A DNA stretch of 64,000 bases from Sphingobacteriales bacterium (GCA_004144185.1 SEFP01000004.1:1-64000), one strand, 5' to 3'; shown: positions 9,137 through 18,292, counted from the first letter of the stretch. Translations and numbers: made by a program. The notes: a model not told the origin generated them from the sequence alone.

Positions 9137-9539
9137 TCAATACGAAAGTTCAAACTTCAACTCCTGACTGACACCAAGGCGGTCTCTTTTGGCATCAAAG
9201 GCTGAGTGCTCCTCGTAGGGACCATACCGGTCGGTCCAAAACTGGTCTGGATATTTCCCTTTCAGATATCTCAGATCCTGAATGAAATAGCCTTTGATCT
9301 TGGTTTCGCAAATTAAAAACGAGTCATCCCATCCGATTCTTTAATAAAAGACAGATACCCATTTCCAAGGCGATATCCGCTTCTGTCGATGGTCCCCCAA
9401 ACAAACAGCACATGTACTCTAATCATCACTGTACAGAAAAAAAGTATTGGTTGGCTTCTTTTTCGTAGGAATCGGGACCCCAAAAACAACCTGTAAGTAC
9501 GAGGAACAACCACCCGGTGATAAAAGCGCGAGACTCCAT
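9137..9539 (-). pseudogene. Broken small lipoprotein gene (frameshifted)
   Basis: Three pieces of one protein appear in different minus-strand frames. From the ATG at 9539 the frame reads MESRAFITGWLFLVLTGCFW, a lipoprotein signal with lipobox LTGC, and continues to NQYFFSVQ before a stop. A second frame gives VWGTIDRSGYRLGNGYLSFI. A third gives RIGWDDSFLICETKIKGYFI and QFWTDRYGPYEEHSAFDAKR, ending at a TGA at 9137. The C-terminal piece is clearly protein-like and fits small Bacteroidota lipoproteins with an LGNGY motif. At least two frameshifts are needed, so it is either decayed or affected by sequencing errors. Confidence 0.6.
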
Positions 9540-9669
9540 GCGTATATAATGAGCTGCATCAGAGAAGCTATTTCTCATTCACACCTTTTCCGGCATTGGC
9601 AACTCGTTTTCCCGATTTGGAAAGTCATTTCAACGTCAGAAAACGTCCTTTGTACCGCTATTTCCTGTT

Positions 9670-10683
9670 ATGACCACTCTGACCCAACCGCTTGCCGAGC
9701 GCTACGAAGCCTTCAAGACTGAAAATCCTAAAACCCGCATCCGCGACGCTGCACAGCAACTGGGCGTCAGCGAAGCCGAGCTGGTCGCCACCGGTGCATT
9801 GGTACACCGCCTGAGACCCGATTTTCCGGAACTGCTCCAAGACCTGCAGTCGCTGGGTAGTGTGATGGCGCTGACGCGCAATGACCATGCTGTACATGAG
9901 CGTCATGGCGTCTATACCAACGTGTCATTCGAAGGGCCGGTCGGACTGGTCCTTAATCCGGACATAGACCTGCGGTTATTTATGATGCACTGGAAATATG
10001 TATTTGCCGTCACCGAAGGCGATCGGCAGAGTTTGCAGTTCTTCGATAACAGCGGCGAGGCCATCCATAAAATCTACGTAACAGAGCATACCGACAACGC
10101 CGCCTACAATGCGCTGGTAGAAAAGTATGCTGCTACCGATCTTCCGGAAATCAGTACCGAAGCGCCAAAGGCCAAGCCTGCCGAGATGCCGGATGCAGTT
10201 GTCAATAAAGAAGCGTTTCAGAGCGACTGGCTGGCTCTTCAGGATACCCACGATTTCTTCCCGATGCTGGGCAAACACCGCGTCAGCCGGATGCAGGCCC
10301 TTCGCCTCGCCCCGGACGGGTATGCGAGAAGGATCGGCAACGATGCCAGCCGTCAGCTGCTTGCAGCTGCTTCCGGAACCGAAGTGCCGATTATGGTATT
10401 TGTGGGCAACCGTGGCTGCATCCAGATTCATACCGGTCCGGTTCAAAAAGTAATGGAAGCGGGGCCGTGGTACAATGTACTGGATCCTCACTTTAACCTG
10501 CACCTGCGCGAAAGCGCGATTGCCCAGACCTGGATGGTTCGAAAACCATCAGTAGACGGGATTGTAACCTCTGTAGAAGTTTTTGACGAAGCCGGTGAGA
10601 TGATCGTCCAGTTTTTCGGTCAGCGCAAGCCCGGCCAGCCCGAGCGGGAAGACTGGCGCGAGCTGGTTGGCCGACTGAATTAG
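9670..10683 (+). CDS. hmuS: HmuS/HemS-type hemin-degrading factor
   Basis: A 337-residue cytoplasmic heme-handling protein made of two homologous halves (about 1-165 and 190-335). The first half contains LTRNDHAVHERHGVY, which matches the heme-proximal His region of HemS/ChuS proteins; the second half repeats the fold (FVGNRGCIQIHTGP, DPHFNLHLRE). Relatives store or degrade heme taken up by TonB receptors. No heme receptor or ABC transporter is adjacent, which is unusual. A ferritin-like DUF892 gene is its converging neighbour. Confidence 0.88.
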   Translation: MTTLTQPLAERYEAFKTENPKTRIRDAAQQLGVSEAELVATGALVHRLRPDFPELLQDLQSLGSVMALTRNDHAVHERHGVYTNVSFEGPVGLVLNPDIDLRLFMMHWKYVFAVTEGDRQSLQFFDNSGEAIHKIYVTEHTDNAAYNALVEKYAATDLPEISTEAPKAKPAEMPDAVVNKEAFQSDWLALQDTHDFFPMLGKHRVSRMQALRLAPDGYARRIGNDASRQLLAAASGTEVPIMVFVGNRGCIQIHTGPVQKVMEAGPWYNVLDPHFNLHLRESAIAQTWMVRKPSVDGIVTSVEVFDEAGEMIVQFFGQRKPGQPEREDWRELVGRLN

Positions 10684-10771
10684 AAGGATGGATTCCGGAA
10701 AGAAACAAACGTTCCCTACAGCGTCTGCTTCATACCTGACTTTAAGATAAACCAGAAGGATAGATCGCATT

Positions 10772-10801
10772 AAAAAAGCACCCAAAACTGGGTGCTTTTT
10801 T
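10772..10801. terminator. Bidirectional rho-independent terminator
   Basis: A perfect stem AAAAAAGCACCC / GGGTGCTTTTTT with a six-base loop lies between the converging hmuS and DUF892 genes. A tracts and T tracts flank it on both sides, so it can serve both strands. Confidence 0.9.
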
Positions 10802-10820
10802 GTTTGTCCTGGAAGCAAGA

Positions 10821-11381
10821 CTATTGTCCGGATGCCGCGTTGTAGTTGAGACCGCTTTCGGCTACGAGCGTCAGTAATTTGTCGGCGCCGTACTCTTCTT
10901 TCAAAGAGGCATCGAGCAATCCAACGATATCGTTGTGACCCAGCATCTTGGCCAGTTGCATCAGACCGCCGTAGGAAGCAATTTCCTGGTGCTCTACTTT
11001 CTGGGCAGATAAGACGAGGACTACATCCCGGAGCGTGCTGCCAGCCGGCGTTTGCTCGATCTGGGCGTTTCCTTCCTGCAACAGGGTTTCCATCACCTTG
11101 CAGGTTTTCGTTCCGGAAGCAGCGCCTACCAGTTGAAGGGCTTTTTCGAGCCGTTCAATGTGCATGGTCGTCTCGCCCAGATGCTTGCCCAGGCCTTCCC
11201 GCAGGGCCGGATGCGTGGCTTTCTGCTGCAAGGCAGGCAGGGCACTGGCAATCTGTTGCTCGGCACTGTGCATCTCCTGTAGGCAGCTTATAAGGACGTC
11301 CTGAAGCGGAGACAGGCTGCTTTGCTCAGGGCTGATAGGAGCGGTTTTGGATACGCGGGCGTTTTCGGTAATTGGTGACAT
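10821..11381 (-). CDS. DUF892 (YciE/YciF) ferritin-like protein
   Basis: A 186-residue protein of the DUF892 family: a four-helix ferritin-like bundle with the family opening LQDVLISCLQEMHSAEQQI, then HIERLEKALQLVG and a final KVEHQEIASYGGLMQLAKML. The Glu and His residues spaced along the helices suggest a di-metal site. Homologues are stress-induced; the biochemical role is not settled. A Ser/Pro-rich 25-residue N-terminal extension precedes the bundle. Confidence 0.88.
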   Translation of the reverse strand: MSPITENARVSKTAPISPEQSSLSPLQDVLISCLQEMHSAEQQIASALPALQQKATHPALREGLGKHLGETTMHIERLEKALQLVGAASGTKTCKVMETLLQEGNAQIEQTPAGSTLRDVVLVLSAQKVEHQEIASYGGLMQLAKMLGHNDIVGLLDASLKEEYGADKLLTLVAESGLNYNAASGQ

Positions 11382-11512
11382 AGGGAATAAGGTTTTAGGG
11401 ACTCAGAACAGAACCAAAATCGTTCCAATTGAATGAGTTGTATTTAAACATTCGCAATAATATCTGGAACTGAAATGGTTGCCTGTAATTTCGGCCCCGC
11501 TTTCCTTTCCTA

Positions 11513-14500
11513 ATGACCAGCAATAAAATTATCAATAACCGGGTGTATATCGGGTCTGCTCTGGCAGTCCTCATTACTCTTATTACGGGCATCTTGTCCT
11601 ATCAGGCATTGAACCGGCAAACGGGCGATGCCGAGATTACCCGACATACGTATCAGGTGCTGAATGAACTGAAGCAGACTGAATCCATTATCGTGCGGAT
11701 GGCCAACAGCCGCGCCGCCTACCGGTCTACCAAAGACAAGAGCACACTCAAGTCATATTATGCGATCAGTCCGGAACTGCAATCCAATCTGGAAACTATT
11801 CAGAAGTTGCTGAATGACAATCCAAAGCAACTGACGAATCTGGTTACGTTGCGCGATGAGATCGCTAACCTGCAAAGCTTCTGGCGGCTTCTGAATACAG
11901 ATGATACCTTCCGGTTTACGCTGGAAGGCAACAGCCTGATTACCCGCCAGGAAACTACTCACATTGCAGCGGTGATGAAGGTGATCGACGTCATGGAAAG
12001 CATTGAACAGAATCTGCTTCAAAACCGGCTTTCCAGCACTGATAAGGCTATTCGTAGCACGGTTAACCAATTGCTGGTAGGTACATTGCTGGCCATGCTG
12101 ATTGTAAGCGTCATTGCTTATCTGATGTTGCGGGAATTGCAAATCCGGCGCCAGAAAGAAAGCGAGGTCGAAGCCAGTCTGGTTGAAATTCAGCGGATTC
12201 ATGACGTATCTGAACATCAGAACTGGTTGCTGCAGGGTACACAGGTCATCAACGAAGCCATTCTGGGACTGGATAACATGGAGCAGACGGGTCGTAAAGT
12301 CGTACAGGCGTATACGTCCTACATGAGTCTGGCCGGAGGCGCGATTCACCTGGCCGACGAATTTGGGGGGCTTGAGAAAACAGTGGTTTCCGGAATTGAA
12401 GCGGGGACAGACAAGCAATACGGGCTGCAACTCGCGGTTATGACGGCTGAAACCGGTCGTCCGCACTTTGTCAATGAAGTGCCGGCCCACTACTGGCGGA
12501 TCGCTTCCGGAACCGGAGAGACAACGCCTGGTACCATTGGTTTATGGCCCGTCATTTTCAATGACGAGCTGATGGGCGTATTGGAGATTGCCGTTTTTGG
12601 CCAGTTCCGCGACCGCAAAATTGCCCTTATCCAATCCACCATTCCGGCAGTCGCTACAGCGTTGTTTGCCGCTCAATCGCGCGAAAAAACGGCCCGCTTG
12701 CTGGAGCAGATTCAGACGCAGAGTGAAGAACTGCTGAGTCAGCAGGAAGAGCTGCGGCAAACCAATGAAGAACTGCTGAACCAAACCGAATCGCTACAGG
12801 CGTCGGAAGAAGAACTGCGGCTGCAACAGGAAGAGCTTCGTCAGATCAATGACGAGTTGGAAGAGCGCAACAATGCGGTTGAAACCGCCCGGCTGGCCGT
12901 GCTGGAAAAAGCGCAGGAACTGGAAGTGACCAGCCGCTACAAGAGCGAGTTTCTGGCTAATATGAGCCACGAACTGCGCACACCGCTGAACAGTGTCCTG
13001 ATTCTGGCGAAACTGCTTCAGGAAAATGCCGCCCACAACCTGACCGATAAACAGGTGGAATATGCCGGTGTGATTCACAAATCCGGAAACGATCTTTTAA
13101 ATCTCATCAACGACATTCTGGACCTGTCGAAGATCGAAGCCGGAAAAACTGATTTTCTCTTTGAGCCGGTGCCGACCGAAAGCATTCTGCGGGATATCCG
13201 GGCTCCGTTTGAGGTCATTGCACAGGATAAAGGAGTTGCCTTCCGGACCACCATCACGCCGGATGCGCAGGAAACACTCCAGACCGATAAAGCACGACTG
13301 GAACAGATCCTTAAAAACCTGCTTTCCAACGCATTTAAATTCACACCCAAAGGCGGGCAGGTTACGTTCAATATTGAACGGCCGGTAAATGCCGCCGGGC
13401 AGCCCATCTCCGATTCAATTGCTTTTGTAGTGAAAGACACCGGAATCGGCATTCCGGAAGATAAACACCGGGTGATCTTTGAAGCCTTTAAGCAGGCCGA
13501 CGGTTCTACCAGCCGCAAGTACGGCGGTACCGGTCTGGGGCTTTCAATTTCGCGCGAACTGGCCCGTAAACTGGGGGGCGAAATCCATCTGAGCAGCGAG
13601 CCCGGCCACGGCAGTACGTTCTCGGTTGTGCTGCCTTTGGCAGGACCAGCCAACCGGGTACCGGAAATGCCGTTCGCCCTGTCGAAACCAACAAACGTGA
13701 TTCCGGATCCAACGGAAATCATGGAACAGAATCTACTGGAAGACGACCGCAACAACCTGCAGCCGGGCGATAAAACCATGCTGATTGTGGAAGATGATCC
13801 CCGGTTTGCGACCATTGTACGCGACTTCGCCCGTCAGCACCATTACAAAGCGGTGGTGGCGATCCAGGGAGACGAAGGCTTGTTATATGCCCGCCGGTAT
13901 CAGCCCAGTGCTATCATCCTGGATATGCAGCTGCCGGTCATCGACGGATGGTCGTTGCTTAAAATTTTGAAAGACGATCCAGAATTGCAGAAAATCCCCG
14001 TACACATCATCTCTGCCGCCGACGACGCGTCGCTGCATGTAAGTGGTGCGCTGGCGTTTGCCCGGAAACCGGTCGAGAAAGAAGATCTGGAAGGTGCGTT
14101 TCAGGTCATCGCCAATTATCTTAAATCCGACCTGCGCCAGGTGCTGGTCTTTGGCGAAGGTCACTTGCAGGAAGGGGTGTTGCAGATGCTGGGACATCAG
14201 CGTAAAATAAGTGTTCACTTTGAATACGTAAAGGATCTTCAGAAAGCAGTTTCACTGATTCAAACCGGCAATTATCAATGCCTGGTTGCCGATATGGGCG
14301 ATTGTGTAGCGCCTTGTATTGAAGATCTTCAGCAGTTGCGTGAAGCCGCTGGTGAGACCCCTGTTATGGTCTATCTCAACACCGATATTACCGCTACTGA
14401 CGAGATGCAGCTGAAAAAGAGTGCCGATGTGGTGATCCGGGAATCGCTGCAATCCAAAGAACGTCTGCTCGATGAACTGGAGCTGTTTCATTACAAAATG

Positions 14501-14932
14501 CAGCAGGCAACCCTCCAGTCTGAAAAACCAAGCGATGCCATTGCCTCTACCATTGCGCTCGAAGGCCGGAAAGTGTTGCTGGTCGATGATGATATGCGCA
14601 ACATCTTTTCGCTAACCAGTTTGCTGGAAGGGCAGGATATGGAGATTCTAACGGCGATGGACGGCAAAGAAGCACTGGAGAGGATGGACGCCCATCCAGA
14701 AGTGGAACTGGTGCTGATGGACATTATGATGCCGGAGATGGATGGCTACGAAGCTACCCGTCGCCTGCGCCTGGATAACCGCTTTAAACGGCTGCCGATC
14801 ATTGCCCTGACTGCCAAAGCCATGCTGGGCGACCGTGAAAAATGCCTGGAAGCGGGTGCCTCCGACTATATTACCAAGCCTGTTGATGGGGCACGGCTTT
14901 TATCTCTGATGCGGGTGTGGCTGACTAAATAA
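11513..14932 (+). CDS. Hybrid sensor histidine kinase with three receiver modules
   Basis: A 1139-residue membrane kinase. Two membrane helices (about 9-31 and 183-205) bracket a CHASE3-like periplasmic sensor. A GAF-like domain (about 240-390) and a Gln/Glu-rich coiled coil (about 395-480, repeated QEELRQ units) follow. HisKA has the phospho-His in MSHELRTPLNS (His486); the ATPase has LLSNAFKFTPKGG, DTGIGIPEDK and GGTGLGLSIS. Receiver 1 has VEDD and phosphoacceptor Asp804 (ILDMQLPV). A middle receiver-like segment (about 875-1000) lacks a normal acidic pair (VADMGDCV) and looks degenerate. Receiver 3 has VDDD, Asp1070 and the KPVD lysine. It heads an operon with cheR, cheB and a single receiver. 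Confidence 0.95.
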   Translation: MTSNKIINNRVYIGSALAVLITLITGILSYQALNRQTGDAEITRHTYQVLNELKQTESIIVRMANSRAAYRSTKDKSTLKSYYAISPELQSNLETIQKLLNDNPKQLTNLVTLRDEIANLQSFWRLLNTDDTFRFTLEGNSLITRQETTHIAAVMKVIDVMESIEQNLLQNRLSSTDKAIRSTVNQLLVGTLLAMLIVSVIAYLMLRELQIRRQKESEVEASLVEIQRIHDVSEHQNWLLQGTQVINEAILGLDNMEQTGRKVVQAYTSYMSLAGGAIHLADEFGGLEKTVVSGIEAGTDKQYGLQLAVMTAETGRPHFVNEVPAHYWRIASGTGETTPGTIGLWPVIFNDELMGVLEIAVFGQFRDRKIALIQSTIPAVATALFAAQSREKTARLLEQIQTQSEELLSQQEELRQTNEELLNQTESLQASEEELRLQQEELRQINDELEERNNAVETARLAVLEKAQELEVTSRYKSEFLANMSHELRTPLNSVLILAKLLQENAAHNLTDKQVEYAGVIHKSGNDLLNLINDILDLSKIEAGKTDFLFEPVPTESILRDIRAPFEVIAQDKGVAFRTTITPDAQETLQTDKARLEQILKNLLSNAFKFTPKGGQVTFNIERPVNAAGQPISDSIAFVVKDTGIGIPEDKHRVIFEAFKQADGSTSRKYGGTGLGLSISRELARKLGGEIHLSSEPGHGSTFSVVLPLAGPANRVPEMPFALSKPTNVIPDPTEIMEQNLLEDDRNNLQPGDKTMLIVEDDPRFATIVRDFARQHHYKAVVAIQGDEGLLYARRYQPSAIILDMQLPVIDGWSLLKILKDDPELQKIPVHIISAADDASLHVSGALAFARKPVEKEDLEGAFQVIANYLKSDLRQVLVFGEGHLQEGVLQMLGHQRKISVHFEYVKDLQKAVSLIQTGNYQCLVADMGDCVAPCIEDLQQLREAAGETPVMVYLNTDITATDEMQLKKSADVVIRESLQSKERLLDELELFHYKMQQATLQSEKPSDAIASTIALEGRKVLLVDDDMRNIFSLTSLLEGQDMEILTAMDGKEALERMDAHPEVELVLMDIMMPEMDGYEATRRLRLDNRFKRLPIIALTAKAMLGDREKCLEAGASDYITKPVDGARLLSLMRVWLTK

Positions 14933-14972
14933 AACAACAAACTCAAATTGAGTCCGGCTTCCATCAGGTAAA

Positions 14973-15785
14973 ATGAATTTTTCGGGTGTACAGGTAGCCG
15001 CGTTTTTAAAACAGGTCAACGAGCAGTGGGGCTATGATTTTTCGGACTATGCCGAAGCCTCCCTGCAACGCCGGCTGCAACGCTGTATGGACCTGGCGCA
15101 TGTATCGTCGCTGGAAGATCTGGGACGCCGCATTTTCACCGACCGCAAAGCCTTTGACTGGTTCCTGTCACATTTTACGGTGAATGTGACCGAGATGTTC
15201 CGCGATCCGGATTTCTACGCCTGTCTTCGCACCCAGATCTTACCGGTATTGGAAACCTTTCCCAATATCAATATCTGGCATGCCGGTTGCTCCAGTGGAG
15301 AGGAAGTGTATTCACTGGCCATTCTGTTGCACGAACACAACCTGTTGTCCCGCTGCCGCATTTACGCAACCGATCTCAATCCGGCCAATCTGGAGAAGGC
15401 ACGGGCGGGTATCATACCGGTAGCAATGCTCAAAGAGTATATCCATAATTACCGGCAAAGCGGAGGCATCGGGGAATTCAGTCAGTATTATACCGCCCGC
15501 TACGGAAATGCCATCTTTAGCAAAGAACTCCGCGACCGGATTACCTTTCTGCAGCACAATCTGGTGGCAGATGGCGTCTTCAACGAATTTCAACTGATTC
15601 TGTGCCGCAATGTCTTTATTTACTTCAACCGGGCACTCCAGGAAAAAGTACTGGAGCTGTTTGTAGAAAGCTTGAGCCCACTCGGATACTTGGCTCTTGG
15701 TACGAAAGAAGCGATCATGGCTCCGAATGTGCAGCGCAGGTTTGAAACGGTATCCAAGCTTAAAATCTTCCGGAAAAAATACTGA
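14973..15785 (+). CDS. cheR: CheR-type protein-glutamate O-methyltransferase
   Basis: A 270-residue SAM-dependent methyltransferase. An N-terminal helical CheR domain (about 1-75) contains the basic RRLQRCMDL stretch; the catalytic domain contains NVTEMFRDP, the SAM-binding HAGCSSGEEVYSLA, the acidic ATDLN, and LILCRNVFIYF. In chemotaxis it methylates receptor glutamates, but no receptor gene is present here. The adjacent multi-receiver kinase and cheB suggest an alternative signalling pathway as seen in other Bacteroidota. Spacing to the kinase is 40 bp. Confidence 0.93.
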   Translation: MNFSGVQVAAFLKQVNEQWGYDFSDYAEASLQRRLQRCMDLAHVSSLEDLGRRIFTDRKAFDWFLSHFTVNVTEMFRDPDFYACLRTQILPVLETFPNINIWHAGCSSGEEVYSLAILLHEHNLLSRCRIYATDLNPANLEKARAGIIPVAMLKEYIHNYRQSGGIGEFSQYYTARYGNAIFSKELRDRITFLQHNLVADGVFNEFQLILCRNVFIYFNRALQEKVLELFVESLSPLGYLALGTKEAIMAPNVQRRFETVSKLKIFRKKY

Positions 15786-15790
15786 CCTGT

Positions 15791-16372
15791 ATGGCTTCAG
15801 AAACGTTGAAACTGATTATTATCGGCGGTTCGGCGGGGTCTATTCCGCCGTTGATGAAACTGCTTAAATGCCTTCCGGAAGATTTTAACGCAACGCTGAT
15901 TCTGGTCTTGCACCGGCAACGGAATACCGTCAGCAACCTGGCCCAGATCTTATCTCAGAAACTGAGCCGGCCTGTAATCGAACCGGATGATAAAGAAAAA
16001 TTGCAACCGGGCCGGATTTACCTGGCACCGCAGAACTATCATCTGCTGGTGGAACGCACCGGTACGGTGGCCCTGGAATACAGCGAACTGGTACGGTTTA
16101 GCCGACCCAGCATTGATGTAACGCTGGAAAGTGCGGCTGAGCTGGAACACACGGCCCGACTGGGAATCATTCTCAGTGGTGCGAATGCAGATGGAACCAA
16201 AGGACTTGAAAAACTACTGGCGGCCGGCGGGAAAGGGTGGGTACAGGCGCCCGAGACTGCTGCCTACGCAGTGATGCCCGAAGAAGCCCAACTGGCCAAT
16301 CCGACTGCTGAAGCCCTTTCGGTCGAAGCGATGTGTGGCCGGTTCAACACCTTTATTCACACTCATGACTGA
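15791..16372 (+). CDS. cheB: CheB-type methylesterase domain protein
   Basis: A 193-residue stand-alone CheB effector domain without an N-terminal receiver. The catalytic triad is visible: Ser14 in GGSAGS, His41 in LVLHRQ, and Asp in SGANADGTKG. Family members remove methyl groups from, or deamidate, chemoreceptor residues. Lack of the receiver means control must come from elsewhere, possibly the following single-domain receiver, whose start overlaps this stop by 8 bp. Confidence 0.92.
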   Translation: MASETLKLIIIGGSAGSIPPLMKLLKCLPEDFNATLILVLHRQRNTVSNLAQILSQKLSRPVIEPDDKEKLQPGRIYLAPQNYHLLVERTGTVALEYSELVRFSRPSIDVTLESAAELEHTARLGIILSGANADGTKGLEKLLAAGGKGWVQAPETAAYAVMPEEAQLANPTAEALSVEAMCGRFNTFIHTHD

Positions 16373-16754
16373 TTCTTTCAACGGAAAAACAATCCTGCTG
16401 GTCGATGATCGGCCGGAGAACTTACTAACGCTCGAGGCTTTGTTGAGTCCAACTGAACTGACACTGGTACGAGCTTATTCCGGAAATGAAGCCCTGAAAC
16501 TGATGTATCGGGGAGGGCAGGCCAATTGCATTCTGATGGATGTACAAATGCCGGATATGAATGGCTTTGAAACGGCTGCCCTGTTGCAACAAATTCCGCA
16601 TGCTGCGCTGATCCCGGTGGTGTTTATTACGGCCGATGACGGGCAGCGGGAGGTCGATGCAGAGTATCAAAAACAGCTTCCGGAACCCATATTTATGTAC
16701 AAGCCGATCGACCGGGATAACCTGATTCAGTTGCTGGCACGATTGCTCGCATAA
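16365..16754 (+). CDS. Single-domain response regulator
   Basis: About 129 residues from the ATG at 16365 (MTDSFNGKTILLVDD), which overlaps the cheB stop by 8 bp; the track start is ten codons upstream. A complete receiver domain: acidic pair in VDDRPEN, phosphoacceptor Asp in CILMDVQMPDMNG, Thr/Ser switch in FITADD, and Lys in MYKPIDRDN. It has no output domain, so it likely acts by protein contact, perhaps supplying the receiver missing from CheB or accepting phosphate from the upstream kinase. Confidence 0.92.
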   Translation: MTDSFNGKTILLVDDRPENLLTLEALLSPTELTLVRAYSGNEALKLMYRGGQANCILMDVQMPDMNGFETAALLQQIPHAALIPVVFITADDGQREVDAEYQKQLPEPIFMYKPIDRDNLIQLLARLLA

Positions 16755-16756
16755 AA

Positions 16757-16786
16757 AAGCCTGATTCCGGAAGGGGAATCAGGCTT
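16757..16786. terminator. Terminator hairpin carrying a TTCCGGAA copy
   Basis: A 12-bp perfect stem AAGCCTGATTCC / GGAATCAGGCTT closes a GGAAGG loop between the response regulator and rpsT, which converge. TTCCGGAA (16765-16772) spans the end of the left stem and the loop. T-rich flank is good for the minus strand and weaker for the plus strand. Confidence 0.82.
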
Positions 16787-16808
16787 GAAAAGTAGATAGG
16801 AGCCGTAC

Positions 16809-17078
16809 TTAAGCAGCAGTAGCAGTACCCAGCGCCTTAATACGCTTGGCCAGACCGCTCTTTAGGTTACCAGCTTTGTTCTTGTGAATGATATTGCGCT
16901 TGGCCAAACGATCGATCATGGAAACAACGGCAGACATACCAGCTTGCGCTTCGGTTTGATCCGTCAGCGTAAGGAGTTTACGGATGGCGTTACGGGTGGT
17001 TTTACCGTAATAACGGTTGCGCTCCCGGCGCTTGGCAGCCTGGCGAACGTCTTTCTTAGTTGCTTTATGATTTGCCAT
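16809..17078 (-). CDS. rpsT: 30S ribosomal protein S20
   Basis: An 89-residue, very basic helical protein that binds 16S rRNA early in small-subunit assembly. Recognised from [21 protein letters not shown], the central TRNAIRKLL, and [21 protein letters not shown] followed by GLAKRIKAL. Stand-alone gene, as is usual for rpsT. Confidence 0.97.
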   Translation of the reverse strand: MANHKATKKDVRQAAKRRERNRYYGKTTRNAIRKLLTLTDQTEAQAGMSAVVSMIDRLAKRNIIHKNKAGNLKSGLAKRIKALGTATAA

Positions 17079-17173
17079 GGAAATGGTAAGATGCTAAAAT
17101 TGAAGAGCGCAAAAGTAGGCCGAAAAAGATGGATGGCCAAAAAAACATTGCACTATTAATCCGGAAAAGGCCT

Positions 17174-18292
17174 CTATGGGATGTTTTGAGCGAAAATCTG
17201 CCGCGAGGTACGGGTCAGAAGCTCTTTCTTGACAATAAACTCTTCCAGCTTGTCTTTCGGGATGCGCAGACTGTAATACGGCTCGGAATAGGCTTCGTAC
17301 AAGAACAAGTCATAATCCATGTTCCAGTCGGCCAGCAACTTGCGCTCAATGCCAAGTTCCTGACCCATGTATTCCAGGTTGATAGGTTCCGTGATGCGCA
17401 CAATCGCCATCCGCTCCAGTTCTTCCCGCGTAAACTGTGGTTTAGGTGGTTCCGATGCGGCAGCTACATCTGTATTCTCTTTTCCGGAAGGACTGATAAA
17501 CGAGAAGGTGGACGGAAACCCGCCACCAATCGCGTGATTCAGCTTTTCGAAAATAGAGGCCGTAGCTACAAACGCAAGTACGTGGCCCTGCGTTTCGCGC
17601 GCTAGGTATTTCCGGATCACCCAGAAGTTCTTACTGCCGGTACGGGCAATCGCACTTTCGACCGGTACATGGCCACAGTTATACGCCGCTACGACCAGCA
17701 GCCAGTCGTGGAAACGGGCATACAACTGATTGAGATACTTGGCGGCGGCCTGTGTGGAACGGCTCCAGTCGGTCCGGTCATCGCGCTTTTCGTTGACCGT
17801 TAGTCCCATATCGCGGGCTGTCTGCTCCATAAACTGCCAGGGACCTACGGCACCTACCGGGCTGATCGCGTTGTTGTTCAGCGCCGATTCAATCACCGCT
17901 AGGTATTTCAGTTCCTTTGGAATTGAATGGGTTTGCAGCACTTTCTCAATCGGCTTGAACCGGGCCTTGGAGCGGGATTTAATCGCTGCCAGCGATTTGG
18001 AGTGTGCGTTGAAATACGACCGCGCAAACGTCGCCACGTAGTCGTTCATCGAACCGAAATACGTTTTGTTGCCGGCCAGCGGTACAAACATTCTTCCGGA
18101 AGAAACCACACCTCCTTCCGGAAGTGCAGGGGTTATTTTAATGTTGCTTAGTGCTTTAGGAAGCGCAACGGAATCCGTCCGTCCAATCAGCGATTCGGCC
18201 AACTTGCCGGTGGTAGCAGTGCTACGCGGCTGGGCCAGAACAGAAAAAGGCAGGGAAGCAAAGGCAGCAAACCAGAAGGCTTTCAGCTTCAT
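17174..18292 (-). CDS. Lytic murein transglycosylase (MltD-like)
   Basis: A 372-residue exported peptidoglycan-cleaving enzyme. Signal peptide to about residue 20 (FSVLAQ). The SLT domain (about 125-260) shows the catalytic Glu in YLAVIESALNNNAISPVGA, then GPWQFMEQTARDMGL and VVAAYNCGH. The C-terminal 85 residues (ITEPINLEYMGQELGI and onwards) resemble a LysM-like cell-wall binding module, giving an MltD-type layout. It forms 1,6-anhydro-muropeptides during wall remodelling. Confidence 0.9.
   Translation of the reverse strand: MKLKAFWFAAFASLPFSVLAQPRSTATTGKLAESLIGRTDSVALPKALSNIKITPALPEGGVVSSGRMFVPLAGNKTYFGSMNDYVATFARSYFNAHSKSLAAIKSRSKARFKPIEKVLQTHSIPKELKYLAVIESALNNNAISPVGAVGPWQFMEQTARDMGLTVNEKRDDRTDWSRSTQAAAKYLNQLYARFHDWLLVVAAYNCGHVPVESAIARTGSKNFWVIRKYLARETQGHVLAFVATASIFEKLNHAIGGGFPSTFSFISPSGKENTDVAAASEPPKPQFTREELERMAIVRITEPINLEYMGQELGIERKLLADWNMDYDLFLYEAYSEPYYSLRIPKDKLEEFIVKKELLTRTSRQIFAQNIP

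Noticed and set aside
11753-14491. Several long minus-strand ORFs inside the hybrid kinase gene
   Set aside because: All are antisense shadows; the kinase motifs are continuous on the plus strand.
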